64,000 nucleotides of DNA. It comes from Chelativorans xinjiangensis (GTDB lineage: Bacteria > Pseudomonadota > Alphaproteobacteria > Rhizobiales > Rhizobiaceae). Location of the stretch: assembly GCF_009812055.1 (NCBI RefSeq), contig NZ_WQNH01000001.1, positions 1-64,000 on the forward strand, written 5' to 3'. A program made the translations under genes and the position numbers. Shown piece by piece: positions 26,695 through 35,225 of the stretch; positions within the stretch are counted from its first letter, which is position 1, and the number at the start of each line of letters is the position of its first letter. The notes beneath the pieces are model-generated. The model searched no databases. It was not told the DNA's origin and saw nothing but the letters and a program-made list of their open reading frames with translations.

Positions 26695-27270
26695 CTACAC
26701 GGCGGGCGCCAAGGATTCGCCGGCAGGCGGGCGGAGCGCGATCAGAACCACGAGGATCAGAACGGCGGTGCCGGCCAGCACGAGATAGCCGGTGGCGATG
26801 GAGGTCGACGCCATCACAGGCCCGAGGACGAGCGGCGAGACGAACTGGCCGAGGAAGGTAAGAGTGCTCGAGATGGCCGTTGCCCGGCCCAAAAGCGATT
26901 CAGGTACAAGCTCCGCGATGACGATGGAAAGCGCGGAGAACACCACGCCTTGGCCGAACCCCAGGAACACCATGGCCGCGCTGAGCGTGATAGGCCGATC
27001 GGCGGTGCCAAGGATCAGGAAGGCGGCGGTGAGCGCCAGGGTCGAGAAGCGCAGCAATGTGAGCTAGGAGGCGCGGGCCCTGAGCCACGGATAGACAAGC
27101 CCGACCAGGATCGCGCTCACCCCCATCACCGAGATGTACATGGAGACCCGGACGGGCTCGTGGACGCCAAGCTCGCCCAGCCGCTGCGGCAGGAAGACGG
27201 CGACGCCGTACATCATGATCCACAGCGCGAGCACGAAGGCGTAAACGCCGAGGAGCGCGGGGCGCCGCGG
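26695..27270 (-). pseudogene. MFS transporter remnant (C-terminal half, with in-frame stop)
   Basis: Reading the minus strand from about 27270 gives a clean transporter half: PALLGVYAFVLALWIMMYG, VSMYISVMGVSAILVGLVYP, then an amber stop TAG (27064-27066), then the same frame goes on with LRFSTLALTAAFLILG, SAAMVFLGFGQGVVFSALSI and FLGQFVSPLVLGPVMAS to the final stop at 26695. These match helices 7-12 of a 12-helix facilitator. The N-terminal half is gone; the frame beyond 27270 is antisense to a TetR fragment. So the gene is broken twice: 5' deletion and internal stop. Confidence 0.75.
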
Positions 27271-27627
27271 CACCTGGAGGAGGCGCTCCTGGAATTCGCG
27301 CGGAAAGTGGTCCGGAACATCTATTACGATCCCGATACCGTGAGACTTCGCCGCTTTCTGCGCATGGAGAACGTCGTCAATCCCGAGATCTCGGCCGCCG
27401 CGCGCGAACATGACAGGCCCCACCGCGACCGGCTCGCCGACGCGCTGGCGGGGCGTCTGGCCCGGCTGGCCTACGCGGGGTATCTGAAGCTGGACGATCC
27501 CGACCGCGCCGCCCGCCAGTTCCTGGCGCTCATCACCTACGCCACCCAGAGGCTCGACGAGACCGAGCTCACCGATACCCTTACGGCCAACATCCGCTTT
27601 TTCCTGCGCGGCTACGCGCCGGACTGA
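27271..27627 (+). pseudogene. TetR family regulator remnant (C-terminal domain only)
   Basis: From about 27271 the plus strand encodes HLEEALLEFARKVVRNIYYDPD, LRMENVVNPEISAAAREHDRP and ARQFLALITYATQRLDETEL to the stop at 27627. This is a TetR_C-type ligand-binding domain (AefR-like). The N-terminal DNA-binding helix-turn-helix is missing, and the sequence upstream in the frame is antisense to the MFS remnant. With both 5' ends meeting at 27270, a single deletion seems to have removed the shared promoter and the first halves of a divergent regulator/efflux pair. Confidence 0.7.
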
Positions 27628-27670
27628 CGGGTGGCGCGGCGGATGGCCTCCCAAGAATGGGATCCCCACC

Positions 27671-28705
27671 CTATCGCCCGGAAGAGCCGGTCGGTGCGGC
27701 GGGGTGCATCAGGCCTTCGGCCTTGAGATCACTCCACAGCTCCGCCGGAATGTCGGTATCGAGGATGGCCCGGTTTGCCTTGACCTGGTCGACGCTCTGC
27801 CCGCCGGGGATGACGGAGCAGACGAGCGGGCTTAGCAGCGGAAACTGCAGCGCCGCCTCGATGAGCTTCACGCCATGACGGCCGCAGACGGCCTCGATGC
27901 GCCCGACTTTTTCCAGAATCTCCTTCGGCGCTTCCGAATAGTTGTAGAAGGCGCCGGGCTTCGGCCCAGTGGCGAGGATGCCTGAGTTATAAGGCCCGCC
28001 GAGCACGATGCCGATGCCGCGTTTCTCGCAGAGCGGCAGGAAGCTATCCAGCGCTTCCTGCTCCAGAAGCGTGTAGCGGCCGGCGAGCAGGAACAGGTCG
28101 AAATCGCCGTGCTCGGCGAGCCACTGGCACGGTTGCCATTCGTTCACCCCTGCCCCGAACGCCTTGATCACGCCCTGGTCGCGCAGCGAAAGAAGGGCGT
28201 AATAGCCGGAGCGCATCAGTTCCTCGAGCTTCGCCTTCAGCGCCTCCTCGGAGCCGTGGTTGAAGACGTCGAGATCGTGGGCGTAGAGGATGTCCACGCG
28301 GTCGACGCCGAGCCGTTCGAGCGAGAATTCGACGGAGCGCATGACGCCGTCATAGGTATAGTCGTACACCTCCCGGCGCGACGGCGTGTCGAAGAACTTG
28401 CCGATGCCGGTGCGCTCCTCCGGCGGGCACGCGCGCAGGAGCCGGCCCACCTTGGTGGACAGCACATAGTCGTCGCGCTTCCGGCCGCGCAGGAAACGGT
28501 TGAGCCGCGTCTCCGCCAGGCCGAGCCCGTAGAGCGGCGCGGTATCGAAATAGCGGCACCCGGTCTCCGACGCGCCTTCCAGCGCAGCCTGCGCCCCCTC
28601 GTCGGAGATCGCCCGGTAAAGGTTGCCGAGCGGTGCGGTGCCGAAGCCGAGTTCGGTAAAGGTGATGCCGCGGCCGGCAAGCCGCTCGAAGTGACGCGTT
28701 TTCAT
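27671..28705 (-). CDS. Aldo/keto reductase (aldose/L-fucose dehydrogenase-like)
   Basis: A 344-residue NAD(P)-dependent aldo/keto reductase. The catalytic tetrad can be read: D in RYFDTAPLYG, Y four residues on in the same motif, K in VLSTKVGRLL and H in ILYAHDLD. The FTELGFGTAPLGNLYRAI start and the DVFNHGSEEALKAKL insertion are typical of the D-threo-aldose/L-fucose 1-dehydrogenase and pyridoxal 4-dehydrogenase branch. Start at ATG 28705 with a GAGG site; an upstream ATG is unlikely. It faces away from the BtpA gene. A FucU-like mutarotase at 38685 makes sugar 1-dehydrogenation a sensible guess, but the pairing is inference. Confidence 0.87.
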   Translation of the reverse strand: MKTRHFERLAGRGITFTELGFGTAPLGNLYRAISDEGAQAALEGASETGCRYFDTAPLYGLGLAETRLNRFLRGRKRDDYVLSTKVGRLLRACPPEERTGIGKFFDTPSRREVYDYTYDGVMRSVEFSLERLGVDRVDILYAHDLDVFNHGSEEALKAKLEELMRSGYYALLSLRDQGVIKAFGAGVNEWQPCQWLAEHGDFDLFLLAGRYTLLEQEALDSFLPLCEKRGIGIVLGGPYNSGILATGPKPGAFYNYSEAPKEILEKVGRIEAVCGRHGVKLIEAALQFPLLSPLVCSVIPGGQSVDQVKANRAILDTDIPAELWSDLKAEGLMHPAAPTGSSGR

Positions 28706-28840
28706 TGAACGTTTCCTCATTTTCCGCCGTGTGGGGCGCAACGTATATCGAGATCCGGCTGGTTGGTAGCGGGTGGCGGCGGCAAATCCGCAAGGATGTT
28801 CCCACTCGCGTGCACTTGCGGTAAGGCACCGGCCCTCACG

Positions 28841-29006
28841 CCTCCCCTCCCCCTCGTGGCAGGGCTATCGCATATGGACGGAGTCTTTGTTCGGCTTCGC
28901 CGGACCCCCACCCCTCACCCCTCCCCTCAAGGGGGAGGGGCGCGCCGACGTCTCAGAATCCCCCTCCCCCTTGTGGGGAGGGGTGAGGGGTGGGGGTCGT
29001 CGCGAC
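28841..29006. repeat. GC-rich palindromic repeats, inverted array
   Basis: Three units of the CCCCTCCCCCTTGTGGGGAGG type lie here: a diverged one near 28841-28862, one in reverse at 28907-28942 (CCCCACCCCTCACCCCTCCC), and one forward at 28964-29003. They match the pair at 19078-19235. They fill most of the 401-base gap between the divergent aldo/keto reductase and BtpA genes; the rest of the gap (28706-28840, 29007-29106) shows no gene, and any promoters must be close to the starts. Confidence 0.65.
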
Positions 29007-29106
29007 AAGCTCAGGGGGAGGAACGGCGCCGAGCCAATAGACTCCCCTCCAACCCGTTGCTAGCATCCCTCCCCTGTCGGGAGCGAGGGGCAATCGGGGA
29101 GGACGA

Positions 29107-29919
29107 ATGAGCCAGAAATTCCGGCGCCTGTTCAAGACCGCCAAGCCGGTCATCGCCATGGTGCATCTTGGCGCCCTGCCCGGCTCGCCGCTTTACGATG
29201 CGGAGGGTGGCATGGAGGCGCTCGTCGCGGGTGCGGCGAAGGATCTCGACGCCCTGCAGCGGGCCGGCGTCGATGCGGTCATGTTCGGCAACGAGAACGA
29301 CCGCCCCTATGAGTTCACCGTCGACACCGCCTCGACCGCCGCCATGGCCTACGTGATCGGCTCCTTGCGTGAGCGGATCACTGTCCCCTTCGGCGTCAAC
29401 GTCCTGTGGGATCCGATGAGCACAGTCGCGCTCGCCGCCGCCACCGGGGCCGCCTTCGTGCGCGAGATCTTCACCGGCACATACGCCTCCGACATGGGCC
29501 CCTGGACGCCCGATGCCGGCAAGGCGATGCGTTACCGCGACCGCCTTGGCCGTTCCGACCTCGCCATGCTCTACAACATCTCGGCCGAGTTCGCCTATTC
29601 GCTCGACCGGCGCAGCCTCTCCGATCGCGCCCGCAGCGCCGTCTTCTCCTCGATCCCCGACGCCATCCTCGTCTCCGGCCAGATCACCGGCGAGGCGGCC
29701 GCGCTCAGCGACCTTGTGGCGGTCAAGAAGGTGCTGCCCGATACCCCGGTGCTGGCCAACACCGGCGTCAAGCACGCCACCGTCGCCGACGTCTTGAAGA
29801 CCGCCGACGGCTGCATCGTCGGCTCATCGCTCAAGGTCGACGGCGACACCTGGAACCCGGTCGACCCCGAACGCGCGGCGGAGTTCATGCGCCTTGCGCG
29901 CGCCGCCCGCGGCGAATAG
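29107..29919 (+). CDS. BtpA/SgcQ family protein
   Basis: A 270-residue protein of the BtpA family (PF03437 by recognition). Family marks: an N-terminal KPVIAMVHLGALPGSPLYD, DAVMFGNENDRPY, PFGVNVLWDP and a C-terminal ANTGVKHATVADVLKTADGCIVGSSLK. The pattern of beta-strands ending in such motifs suggests a TIM barrel. BtpA was named for photosystem I biogenesis in cyanobacteria, but in heterotrophs the family (E. coli SgcQ) sits in sugar operons, where its reaction is not known to me. A GGGGAGGA site lies ahead of the ATG. The M42 gene starts eight bases after its stop. Confidence 0.88.
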   Translation: MSQKFRRLFKTAKPVIAMVHLGALPGSPLYDAEGGMEALVAGAAKDLDALQRAGVDAVMFGNENDRPYEFTVDTASTAAMAYVIGSLRERITVPFGVNVLWDPMSTVALAAATGAAFVREIFTGTYASDMGPWTPDAGKAMRYRDRLGRSDLAMLYNISAEFAYSLDRRSLSDRARSAVFSSIPDAILVSGQITGEAAALSDLVAVKKVLPDTPVLANTGVKHATVADVLKTADGCIVGSSLKVDGDTWNPVDPERAAEFMRLARAARGE

Positions 29920-29927
29920 AGGAGCGG

Positions 29928-31034
29928 ATGGTGAAGGAACGGCTGCGCACGCTTCTGGGCGAACTGATGCTCATCCCCGGCCTTTCCGGCCACGAGGGCC
30001 GGGTCCGCCGCGCCATCCGCGAAAAGCTCGCCCCACTCGGCCTTGCCTGCCGCACGGACATGCTGGGCAACCTCATCGCCACCATCGAGGGCGACAAGGC
30101 GGCGCCCAGCATCATGCTTTTCACGCACATGGACCAGCTCGGCTTCGTCGTGCGCAAGATCGAGGCCGGCGGCTTCATCCGCGTCGAGCGGCTGGGCGGC
30201 GTGCCGGAGCGGGCGCTGGCCTCGCAGGCCGTGCTCCTGTGCGTGGGCGAAGGGCGCGACCGCAAGGGCGTCATCGCCAACAAGAGCCACCACGCCACCA
30301 CGCCCGACGAAAAATACAAGGTCGTCCCCTACGCCGATCTCTATATCGACGCCGGCTTCGCCTCCGCCGAGGAGGCGCGGAGCGCCGGCGTCGAGATCGG
30401 CACGCCGGTCACCTACCTGCCCAACATGGTGGAGCTTGGCGAGGACCGTATCGGCGGCACGGCGGTCGACGACCGCGCCGGCTGCGCGGCGCTTATCGAG
30501 GCGGCGCGGATGCTCGTCGAGGAAAGGCCGCGGCCCACCGTGCACCTGGTCTTCGCCGTGCAGGAGGAGTTCAACCTGCGCGGCGCGCTGACGGCCGCAC
30601 AGGTGCTCCAGCCCGACATCGCCATCCAGATCGACCTCGTGCTCGCCACCGATACGCCCGACATGGCCCATCGAGGCGACGTGCGGTTGGGTAGCGGCCC
30701 GGCGATCAGCCTTTATTCCTTCCACGGCCGCGGCACGCTCAACGGCACCATCCCCCACCCTGCCCTCGTCCACCTGTTCGAGAAGGCGGCCGGCGGGCTC
30801 GCCATGCCGCTGCAAAGAAGCGCCCATGTCGGCGCGCTGACGGAGACCTCCTACGTGCAGCTCGTCGGCGGCGGCGTCGCCTGCATCGATGTCGGCTTCC
30901 CGATGCGCTATTCTCATTCCTCGCTCGAGGTGTGCGACCTCGGCGACCTGGAACAGCTCGTCCGGCTCACGGTCGCCGGCATCGCCGCCATCGACGAGAC
31001 CTTCAGCCTCGACCGGGACGACTATGTGACATGA
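29928..31034 (+). CDS. M42-family metallohydrolase (SgcX/FrvX-like)
   Basis: A 368-residue M42-type (glutamyl aminopeptidase/'endoglucanase M') zinc/cobalt enzyme. All metal and catalytic residues are there: H67 and D69 in FTHMDQLGF, D181 in GTAVDDRAG, E213-E214 in VQEEFN, D242 in ATDTPD and H330 in RYSHSS. In sugar operons (SgcX, FrvX of E. coli) such proteins occur without a proven peptide substrate. I use the ATG at 29928 behind a GAGGAG site; longer in-frame starts fall inside the BtpA gene. Its stop overlaps the start of the FGGY kinase gene (ATGA). Cytoplasmic; no signal peptide. Confidence 0.88.
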   Translation: MVKERLRTLLGELMLIPGLSGHEGRVRRAIREKLAPLGLACRTDMLGNLIATIEGDKAAPSIMLFTHMDQLGFVVRKIEAGGFIRVERLGGVPERALASQAVLLCVGEGRDRKGVIANKSHHATTPDEKYKVVPYADLYIDAGFASAEEARSAGVEIGTPVTYLPNMVELGEDRIGGTAVDDRAGCAALIEAARMLVEERPRPTVHLVFAVQEEFNLRGALTAAQVLQPDIAIQIDLVLATDTPDMAHRGDVRLGSGPAISLYSFHGRGTLNGTIPHPALVHLFEKAAGGLAMPLQRSAHVGALTETSYVQLVGGGVACIDVGFPMRYSHSSLEVCDLGDLEQLVRLTVAGIAAIDETFSLDRDDYVT

Positions 31035-32533
31035 AGCACTATCTCGGCGTCGATATCGGCACCTTCGAGACCAAGGGCGTCCTCGTGGACGAGGCGGGCG
31101 GCATCCTCGCCAGTGCGGCCTGTCCGCACAAGATGCTGGTCCCGCAGCCCGGCTGGGCCGAGCACCGGCCGCGCGAGGACTGGTGGGGCGACTTCGTCTT
31201 CGTCACGAAGAAGATGCTCTCCGAAAGCGGCATCGATCCGAAGACTATCCGCGCCCTCGGCTGCAGCGCCCTCGGCCCCTGCATGCTGCCGGTTGATGCG
31301 GCGGGCGAGCCGCTATCGAACGCCATCCTCTACGGTGTCGACACGCGCGCCGCGCGCGAGATCGAGGCTCTTAACGAGCGGATCGGTCTAGATACGATCC
31401 TTGAGCGGTGCGGCAACGCGCTGACCTCGCAATCGGTCGGCCCGAAAATCCTCTGGCTCAAGAACAACCGCCCCGAACTCTACGACAAGACGGCGAAGTT
31501 CCTGAATTCCACGAGCTACGTCAATTACCGCCTCACCGGCCGCTACGTCATCGACCACTATTCGGCCGCCAACGCGAGCCCCCTCTACGACGTCGAAAAG
31601 CGCGACTGGATCTTCGATCTCGCAGACGACATCGCCCGCCCCGACCAACTCCCCGATCTCCTGTGGACCACCGACATCGCCGGCGAGGTCACACCCGAAG
31701 CCGCCGCCGAGACCGGCCTTGCCGCCGGCACGCCCGTCACCGCCGGCACCATCGACGCCGCCGCCGAGGCGCTCAGCGTCGGCGTGCTCGCCCCCGGCGA
31801 CATGATGGTCATGTACGGCTCCACCATCTTCACCATCATGGTGACCGACGGCCCCGTCCGCGACCGCCGCCTGTGGTACGCGCCCTGGCTGTTCGAGGGC
31901 GAGCACGCCTCCATGGCCGGCCTTGCCACCAGCGGCACCCTCACCCACTGGTTCCGCGACCAGTTCGCCCGCGAGCTGCCGCCGGAAGAAGCCTTCGCCA
32001 CCCTCGCCGAAGAAGCGGCAGCGACGCCGCCCGGCGCGGGTGGCCTCGTGTTCCTGCCCTATTTCTCCGGCGAACGAACCCCCATCCACGATCCCGACGC
32101 AAAGGGCGTCCTCTTCGGTCTCAACCTGACGCACACGCGCGGCGACATCTACCGCGCGCTGCTGGAAGGCATCGCTTGCGGCACGGCCCACATCGTCGAC
32201 ACCTACCGCGAGATCGGCCGCCCGCCGGAGACGATCTACGCCGTCGGCGGCGGCACGAAGAACGCCGTCTGGGCGCAGGCAACCTCCGACATCTCCGGCC
32301 TCGACCAGCTCCTGCGCGCCCGCACCCTCGGCGCGTCCTACGGCAATGCCTTTCTTGCCGCGGTGGCGGTGGGCGACGCGCAAAAGGAGGACATCGCCGG
32401 CTGGAACCCCGTGGAAAGGACGATCGCCGCGCGAAGGGAGCATGCGGGCGTCTATGGGCGGCAGTATCGGGTCTTCCGGCGGCTTTACGAAGAGACGCGG
32501 GGGCTGATGGCGGAGTTGTCGGGGGCGCTGTAG
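31031..32533 (+). CDS. FGGY-family carbohydrate kinase (xylulokinase-like)
   Basis: A 500-residue sugar kinase. The N-terminal phosphate loop is YLGVDIGTFETKGVLVDEAG, the catalytic aspartate lies in VTAGTIDAAAEALSVG, and the C-terminal nucleotide part has YAVGGGTKNAVWAQ. The FLPYFSGERTPIHDPDAKG segment is typical of xylulo- and related ketose kinases. Family members phosphorylate ketoses, polyols or glycerol; the true substrate cannot be read off. It starts at the ATG at 31031 overlapping the M42 stop, so BtpA, M42 and kinase form one transcript. It converges on the permease genes of importer 4. Confidence 0.9.
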   Translation: MKHYLGVDIGTFETKGVLVDEAGGILASAACPHKMLVPQPGWAEHRPREDWWGDFVFVTKKMLSESGIDPKTIRALGCSALGPCMLPVDAAGEPLSNAILYGVDTRAAREIEALNERIGLDTILERCGNALTSQSVGPKILWLKNNRPELYDKTAKFLNSTSYVNYRLTGRYVIDHYSAANASPLYDVEKRDWIFDLADDIARPDQLPDLLWTTDIAGEVTPEAAAETGLAAGTPVTAGTIDAAAEALSVGVLAPGDMMVMYGSTIFTIMVTDGPVRDRRLWYAPWLFEGEHASMAGLATSGTLTHWFRDQFARELPPEEAFATLAEEAAATPPGAGGLVFLPYFSGERTPIHDPDAKGVLFGLNLTHTRGDIYRALLEGIACGTAHIVDTYREIGRPPETIYAVGGGTKNAVWAQATSDISGLDQLLRARTLGASYGNAFLAAVAVGDAQKEDIAGWNPVERTIAARREHAGVYGRQYRVFRRLYEETRGLMAELSGAL

Positions 32534-32566
32534 GTGTTCCGGCGACAGGATGTGCTCTGCATCCCG

Positions 32567-32684
32567 CCCTCGTCCTTCGACAGGCTCAGGATGAGGGCTG
32601 TGTTTGCTCCCTTCCGCGCACGTCGAAGCCCGCGCGGCGTCGCCTTGCCTTCACCCTCATCCTGAGCTTGTCGAAGGACGAGGG
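32567..32684. repeat. Inverted repeat pair, possible bidirectional terminator
   Basis: The 31-base segment 32567-32597 (CCCTCGTCCTTCGACAGGCT...) returns inverted at 32654-32684 (...AGCTTGTCGAAGGACGAGGG) with one or two changes. It lies between the convergent kinase and permease genes (32534-32712), where it could stop transcription from both sides. The CGTCCTTCGACAGGCTCAGGA unit is a repeat commonly seen in alphaproteobacteria, as far as I recall. Confidence 0.6.
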
Positions 32685-32712
32685 TGAAGGCACGCGCCCA
32701 GCCCTCGCCGGC

Positions 32713-33645
32713 CTACTTCACCGCCCCCGTCGCCATCCCGGCGATGATGTAGCGCTCCAATATGATCCCGACGATCAAGAGCGGAGCGATCGCCGCCGTC
32801 GACAGCGCCGCCATGGACCACCAGTTGATGCCCTGGCTGCCCGTCTGGCTCGCCACCATCACCGGCAGCGTCTTCGCCTCGGTGCTCGTCAGGAGCGCGG
32901 CGAAGAAATACTCGTTCCAGCACAGGATCAGCGACAGGATGAAGGCGGCGACGATGCCCGGCAGCGAGATCGGCAGGACGATGCGCAGGAAGGCGCCCCA
33001 GATCGACAGGCCGTCGACCAGCGCCGCCTCCTCCAGCTCCACGGGAATGGCCTTGAACTGGTCGCGCATGATCCAGATGACGATGGGCAGCACGGTGAGC
33101 GTATAAAGAAGGATGAGCCCGATGCGCGTGTCGAGCAGCGCCAGCTCCTTGTAGAGCACCAGGAACGGCAGGGCGAGCACCACGGGCGGCAGGATCAGTT
33201 GCGAGAGGAAGAAGAACGAGATGTCCTTGTTCTTCATCGGGCCGAACCGATAGGAGAAGCGGCTGAGGCCGTAGGCCGCCAGCGAGCCCAGAACGGCGGC
33301 CAGGAACGACGCCGAGAGGGAGACGACGACGCTGTTCATGAAGCGCTTCATGAATTCGCCGCGCACCGTCGAGGTGTTGAAGAGCGTCTCCGGCGACAGG
33401 CCGAGCGACCGCCAGCCGAGCCACTGCGGCGTGAAGTCGAGGAACGGGACGAGATTGCCGCGCATGACGTCGGGCGCGGCCTTGAAGGAGGTCGTGACCG
33501 TCCAGTAGATCGGCACGAGGCAGATGAAGGCCCAGACGATCAGGATGCCGTAGACGATCACGCGCGTGGTCAGCCGGCGCGTCCGCTCGGCCATCGTCTG
33601 CTCGGGCACGGCCGCCTCGTCCAGCCTTTCGTCGATGGCAATCAT
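32713..33645 (-). CDS. Sugar ABC permease (MalG type), importer 4
   Basis: A 310-residue CUT1 permease. After a short cytoplasmic start (MIAIDERLDEAAVPEQT) six helices follow, the first at about residues 28-48 (VIVYGILIVWAFICLVPI). The EAA loop is EEAALVDGLSIWGAFLRIVLP and the protein ends GMATGAVK. GGAGGAA lies just ahead of the ATG and overlaps the end of the upstream permease gene, with a four-base gap. It is the last gene of the minus-strand part of importer 4. Confidence 0.92.
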   Translation of the reverse strand: MIAIDERLDEAAVPEQTMAERTRRLTTRVIVYGILIVWAFICLVPIYWTVTTSFKAAPDVMRGNLVPFLDFTPQWLGWRSLGLSPETLFNTSTVRGEFMKRFMNSVVVSLSASFLAAVLGSLAAYGLSRFSYRFGPMKNKDISFFFLSQLILPPVVLALPFLVLYKELALLDTRIGLILLYTLTVLPIVIWIMRDQFKAIPVELEEAALVDGLSIWGAFLRIVLPISLPGIVAAFILSLILCWNEYFFAALLTSTEAKTLPVMVASQTGSQGINWWSMAALSTAAIAPLLIVGIILERYIIAGMATGAVK

Positions 33646-33649
33646 CGCT

Positions 33650-34786
33650 TTACGATTCCTCCTGGCCGTAACCGCGCATCCAGCGGCCGAGCACGTTGAG
33701 CATGATGGTGAGCGAGACGACGATCAGCACCAGATAGACCATCGCCAACAGCGTGCCGTAGCCGACGTTGGAACGGTCGCGGTAAACGCGGAAGATGAAG
33801 CTCGTCACCGAATCGGTCGCCCCGCCGGGGCCGCCGGCGGTCACGTTGATGATGACGTCGGCGAGCTTCAGCTTGAAGATGATGCGGATGAGGACGGCGG
33901 TGATCGAGACCGGCAGCGTCAAGGGAAAGACGACCTTCCAGAAGGTCTGCCAGGGATTGGCGCCATCCACCCTCGCCGCCTCCATCACCTCCTTGGGCAG
34001 CGCCTGAAGGCCGGCGAGGAGCATGATCATCATCAGCGGAATGAAGGTCCAGGCGTCCATCGCCATGATGGAGAACCGGGCGAGCCATGGGTCGGTGAAG
34101 AAGGCCGGGTTCTCCCATCCGAGCCAGCGGGCGAAGTTGGCGATCGGCCCGAAGCGTATCTCCATCATCGACTTGCCGACCATCCAGCTCACCGCCACCG
34201 GCGACAGCATCAGGGGTAAGAGGAAGACGACGCGGAAGAACTTTCGCGCCCGGATCTGCGAGTGCAAGAGAAGCGCCATGCCGAAGGCGATGGCGTATTC
34301 GACGAGCACCGCCAGCGTATACCAGACCATGTTCTTGAGCGCGTTCCAGTAGAAGGCGTCGCCAAGCATCTGGCGGAAATTGTCGAGGCCGTTGAACCTG
34401 CGCCCCTGAAGCGAGGAGAGGTTCCAGTCGGTAAACGAGATGTAGAGGCCGAAGAGCAGCGGAAAGACGACCATGGCGACGACGAACAGAACCGCCGGCA
34501 GCACGAAGAGCGCCCGCACGCCTGCCTCGCCGCGCCTCAAGACCTGCGCGGTTCCGAGCGTGATGCCCCAGAAGAGATAGGCATAGACGACGGGCCGCCA
34601 GTTGGCGAAGCCGAAGTCGATGGTGCCGGCCCGGTAGAGCGCCTGGACGAGAAACGCCGCGACAAGCACCAGCGAGCCGAAGGCCAGGATCAGGCGGCCC
34701 AGCCGCTTGCGCGATTGAGGAATCGGATCGGGCGGAACATATTCGTCGAAGTCGATGTCGAGCGGCGCTGTCTTTTCCATGCTCAT
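33650..34786 (-). CDS. Sugar ABC permease (MalF type) with extra N-terminal helices, importer 4
   Basis: A permease of about 378 residues, longer than usual because two extra hydrophobic segments (LILAFGSLVLVAAFLVQAL and WRPVVYAYLFWGITLG) precede the standard six-helix core that begins with ALFVLPAVLFVVAMVVFPLL. The EAA loop reads MEAARVDGANPWQTFWKVVFP. Start: ATG at 34786 (MSMEKTAPLD) or two codons later; no strong ribosome site is seen. It is separated from the binding-protein gene by 439 bases of repeats, the same arrangement as in importers 2 and 3. Confidence 0.88.
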   Translation of the reverse strand: MSMEKTAPLDIDFDEYVPPDPIPQSRKRLGRLILAFGSLVLVAAFLVQALYRAGTIDFGFANWRPVVYAYLFWGITLGTAQVLRRGEAGVRALFVLPAVLFVVAMVVFPLLFGLYISFTDWNLSSLQGRRFNGLDNFRQMLGDAFYWNALKNMVWYTLAVLVEYAIAFGMALLLHSQIRARKFFRVVFLLPLMLSPVAVSWMVGKSMMEIRFGPIANFARWLGWENPAFFTDPWLARFSIMAMDAWTFIPLMMIMLLAGLQALPKEVMEAARVDGANPWQTFWKVVFPLTLPVSITAVLIRIIFKLKLADVIINVTAGGPGGATDSVTSFIFRVYRDRSNVGYGTLLAMVYLVLIVVSLTIMLNVLGRWMRGYGQEES

Positions 34787-34816
34787 GCAGGTTATGTCCG
34801 GTCTTGGCTGCCGGCA

Positions 34817-34918
34817 GAGCAATTCCCGGAAAAGTGGAAACCGGTTTTCCGTCCGGAATTGCGACGAAACAAAGAGTTAGACCACTTCATCGATTCCATG
34901 AAACGATGAGCTGGTCTA
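34817..34918. repeat. RIME-like dispersed repeat, copy
   Basis: The string AGCAATTCCCGGAAAAGTGG with CCGGTTTTCCGTCCGGAATT and AAACAAAGAGTTAGA is followed by an imperfect hairpin around TCATCGATTCCATGA. It is about 85% like 38532-38631 (GAGCAATTCCAGGAAGTCGA...). Known to me as a typical intergenic repeat of Rhizobiales; CAATTCC/GGAATTG are its inverted ends. Confidence 0.65.
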
Positions 34919-34943
34919 GTTTTGCAGTTACGATTTACCGTCG

Positions 34944-35121
34944 CACCCTTCGCGCCCCCCTCTGTCCTGCCGGACATCTCCCCCGCAAGGGGGGAGATCA
35001 TCTCTTCATTGATATCTCGCCTCTTCTGCAGCGTTGGAGGATTGGCAAAAGCGACGATGACAGCCAATCTCCCCCCTTGCGGGGGAGATGTCCGGCAGGA
35101 CAGAGGGGGGCGTGAAGGAGC
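34944..35121. repeat. Hairpin-core-hairpin repeat element, copy 2
   Basis: Arms CCCCCCTCTGTCCTGCCGGA and TCTCCCCCGCAAGGGGGGAG (34944-35000) return inverted at 35067-35121. The ~66-base core, read on the minus strand (GTCATCGTCGCTTTTGCCAA), aligns with the cores at 12631-12812 and 53497-53653. Together with the repeat at 34817-34918 it fills the gap between the permease and binding-protein genes of importer 4. No gene seen in 34787-35225. Confidence 0.7.
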
Positions 35122-35167
35122 GCTGACCATCTCGAACTTCAACTTACAGGCGCAATGCTAGGCAGAG

Positions 35168-35196
35168 CGAACCGACGGCATGAGGCCGCCGGTTCG
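35168..35196 (-). terminator. Stem-loop after the binding-protein gene of importer 4
   Basis: CGAACCGACGGC (35168-35179) pairs with GCCGCCGGTTCG (35185-35196), one mismatch, with a 5-base loop. It lies about 30 bases after the binding-protein stop on the minus strand, ahead of the repeat element. No T-run follows. Confidence 0.5.
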
Positions 35197-35225
35197 ATAC
35201 TGTCACAGAGCCCACCCATCGTCAG

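Noticed and set aside
26950-27270. Full-length plus-strand gene ending in the TetR-like domain
   Set aside because: The first ~107 codons are the antisense of the MFS remnant, and no helix-turn-helix is present, so only the 3' part is real.
19078-29006. CRISPR-like array from the GC-rich repeats
   Set aside because: Units are palindromic, in inverted pairs, irregularly spaced and few; no cas genes.
29406-29927. Longer M42 protein starting inside the BtpA gene
   Set aside because: The added sequence is an Arg-rich shadow of the BtpA frame; M42 similarity starts at MVKERLRTLLGELM.
31408-33699. 763-codon plus-strand frame across kinase and permease genes
   Set aside because: Covers parts of two convergent genes and a repeat; Arg/His/Pro-rich shadow.
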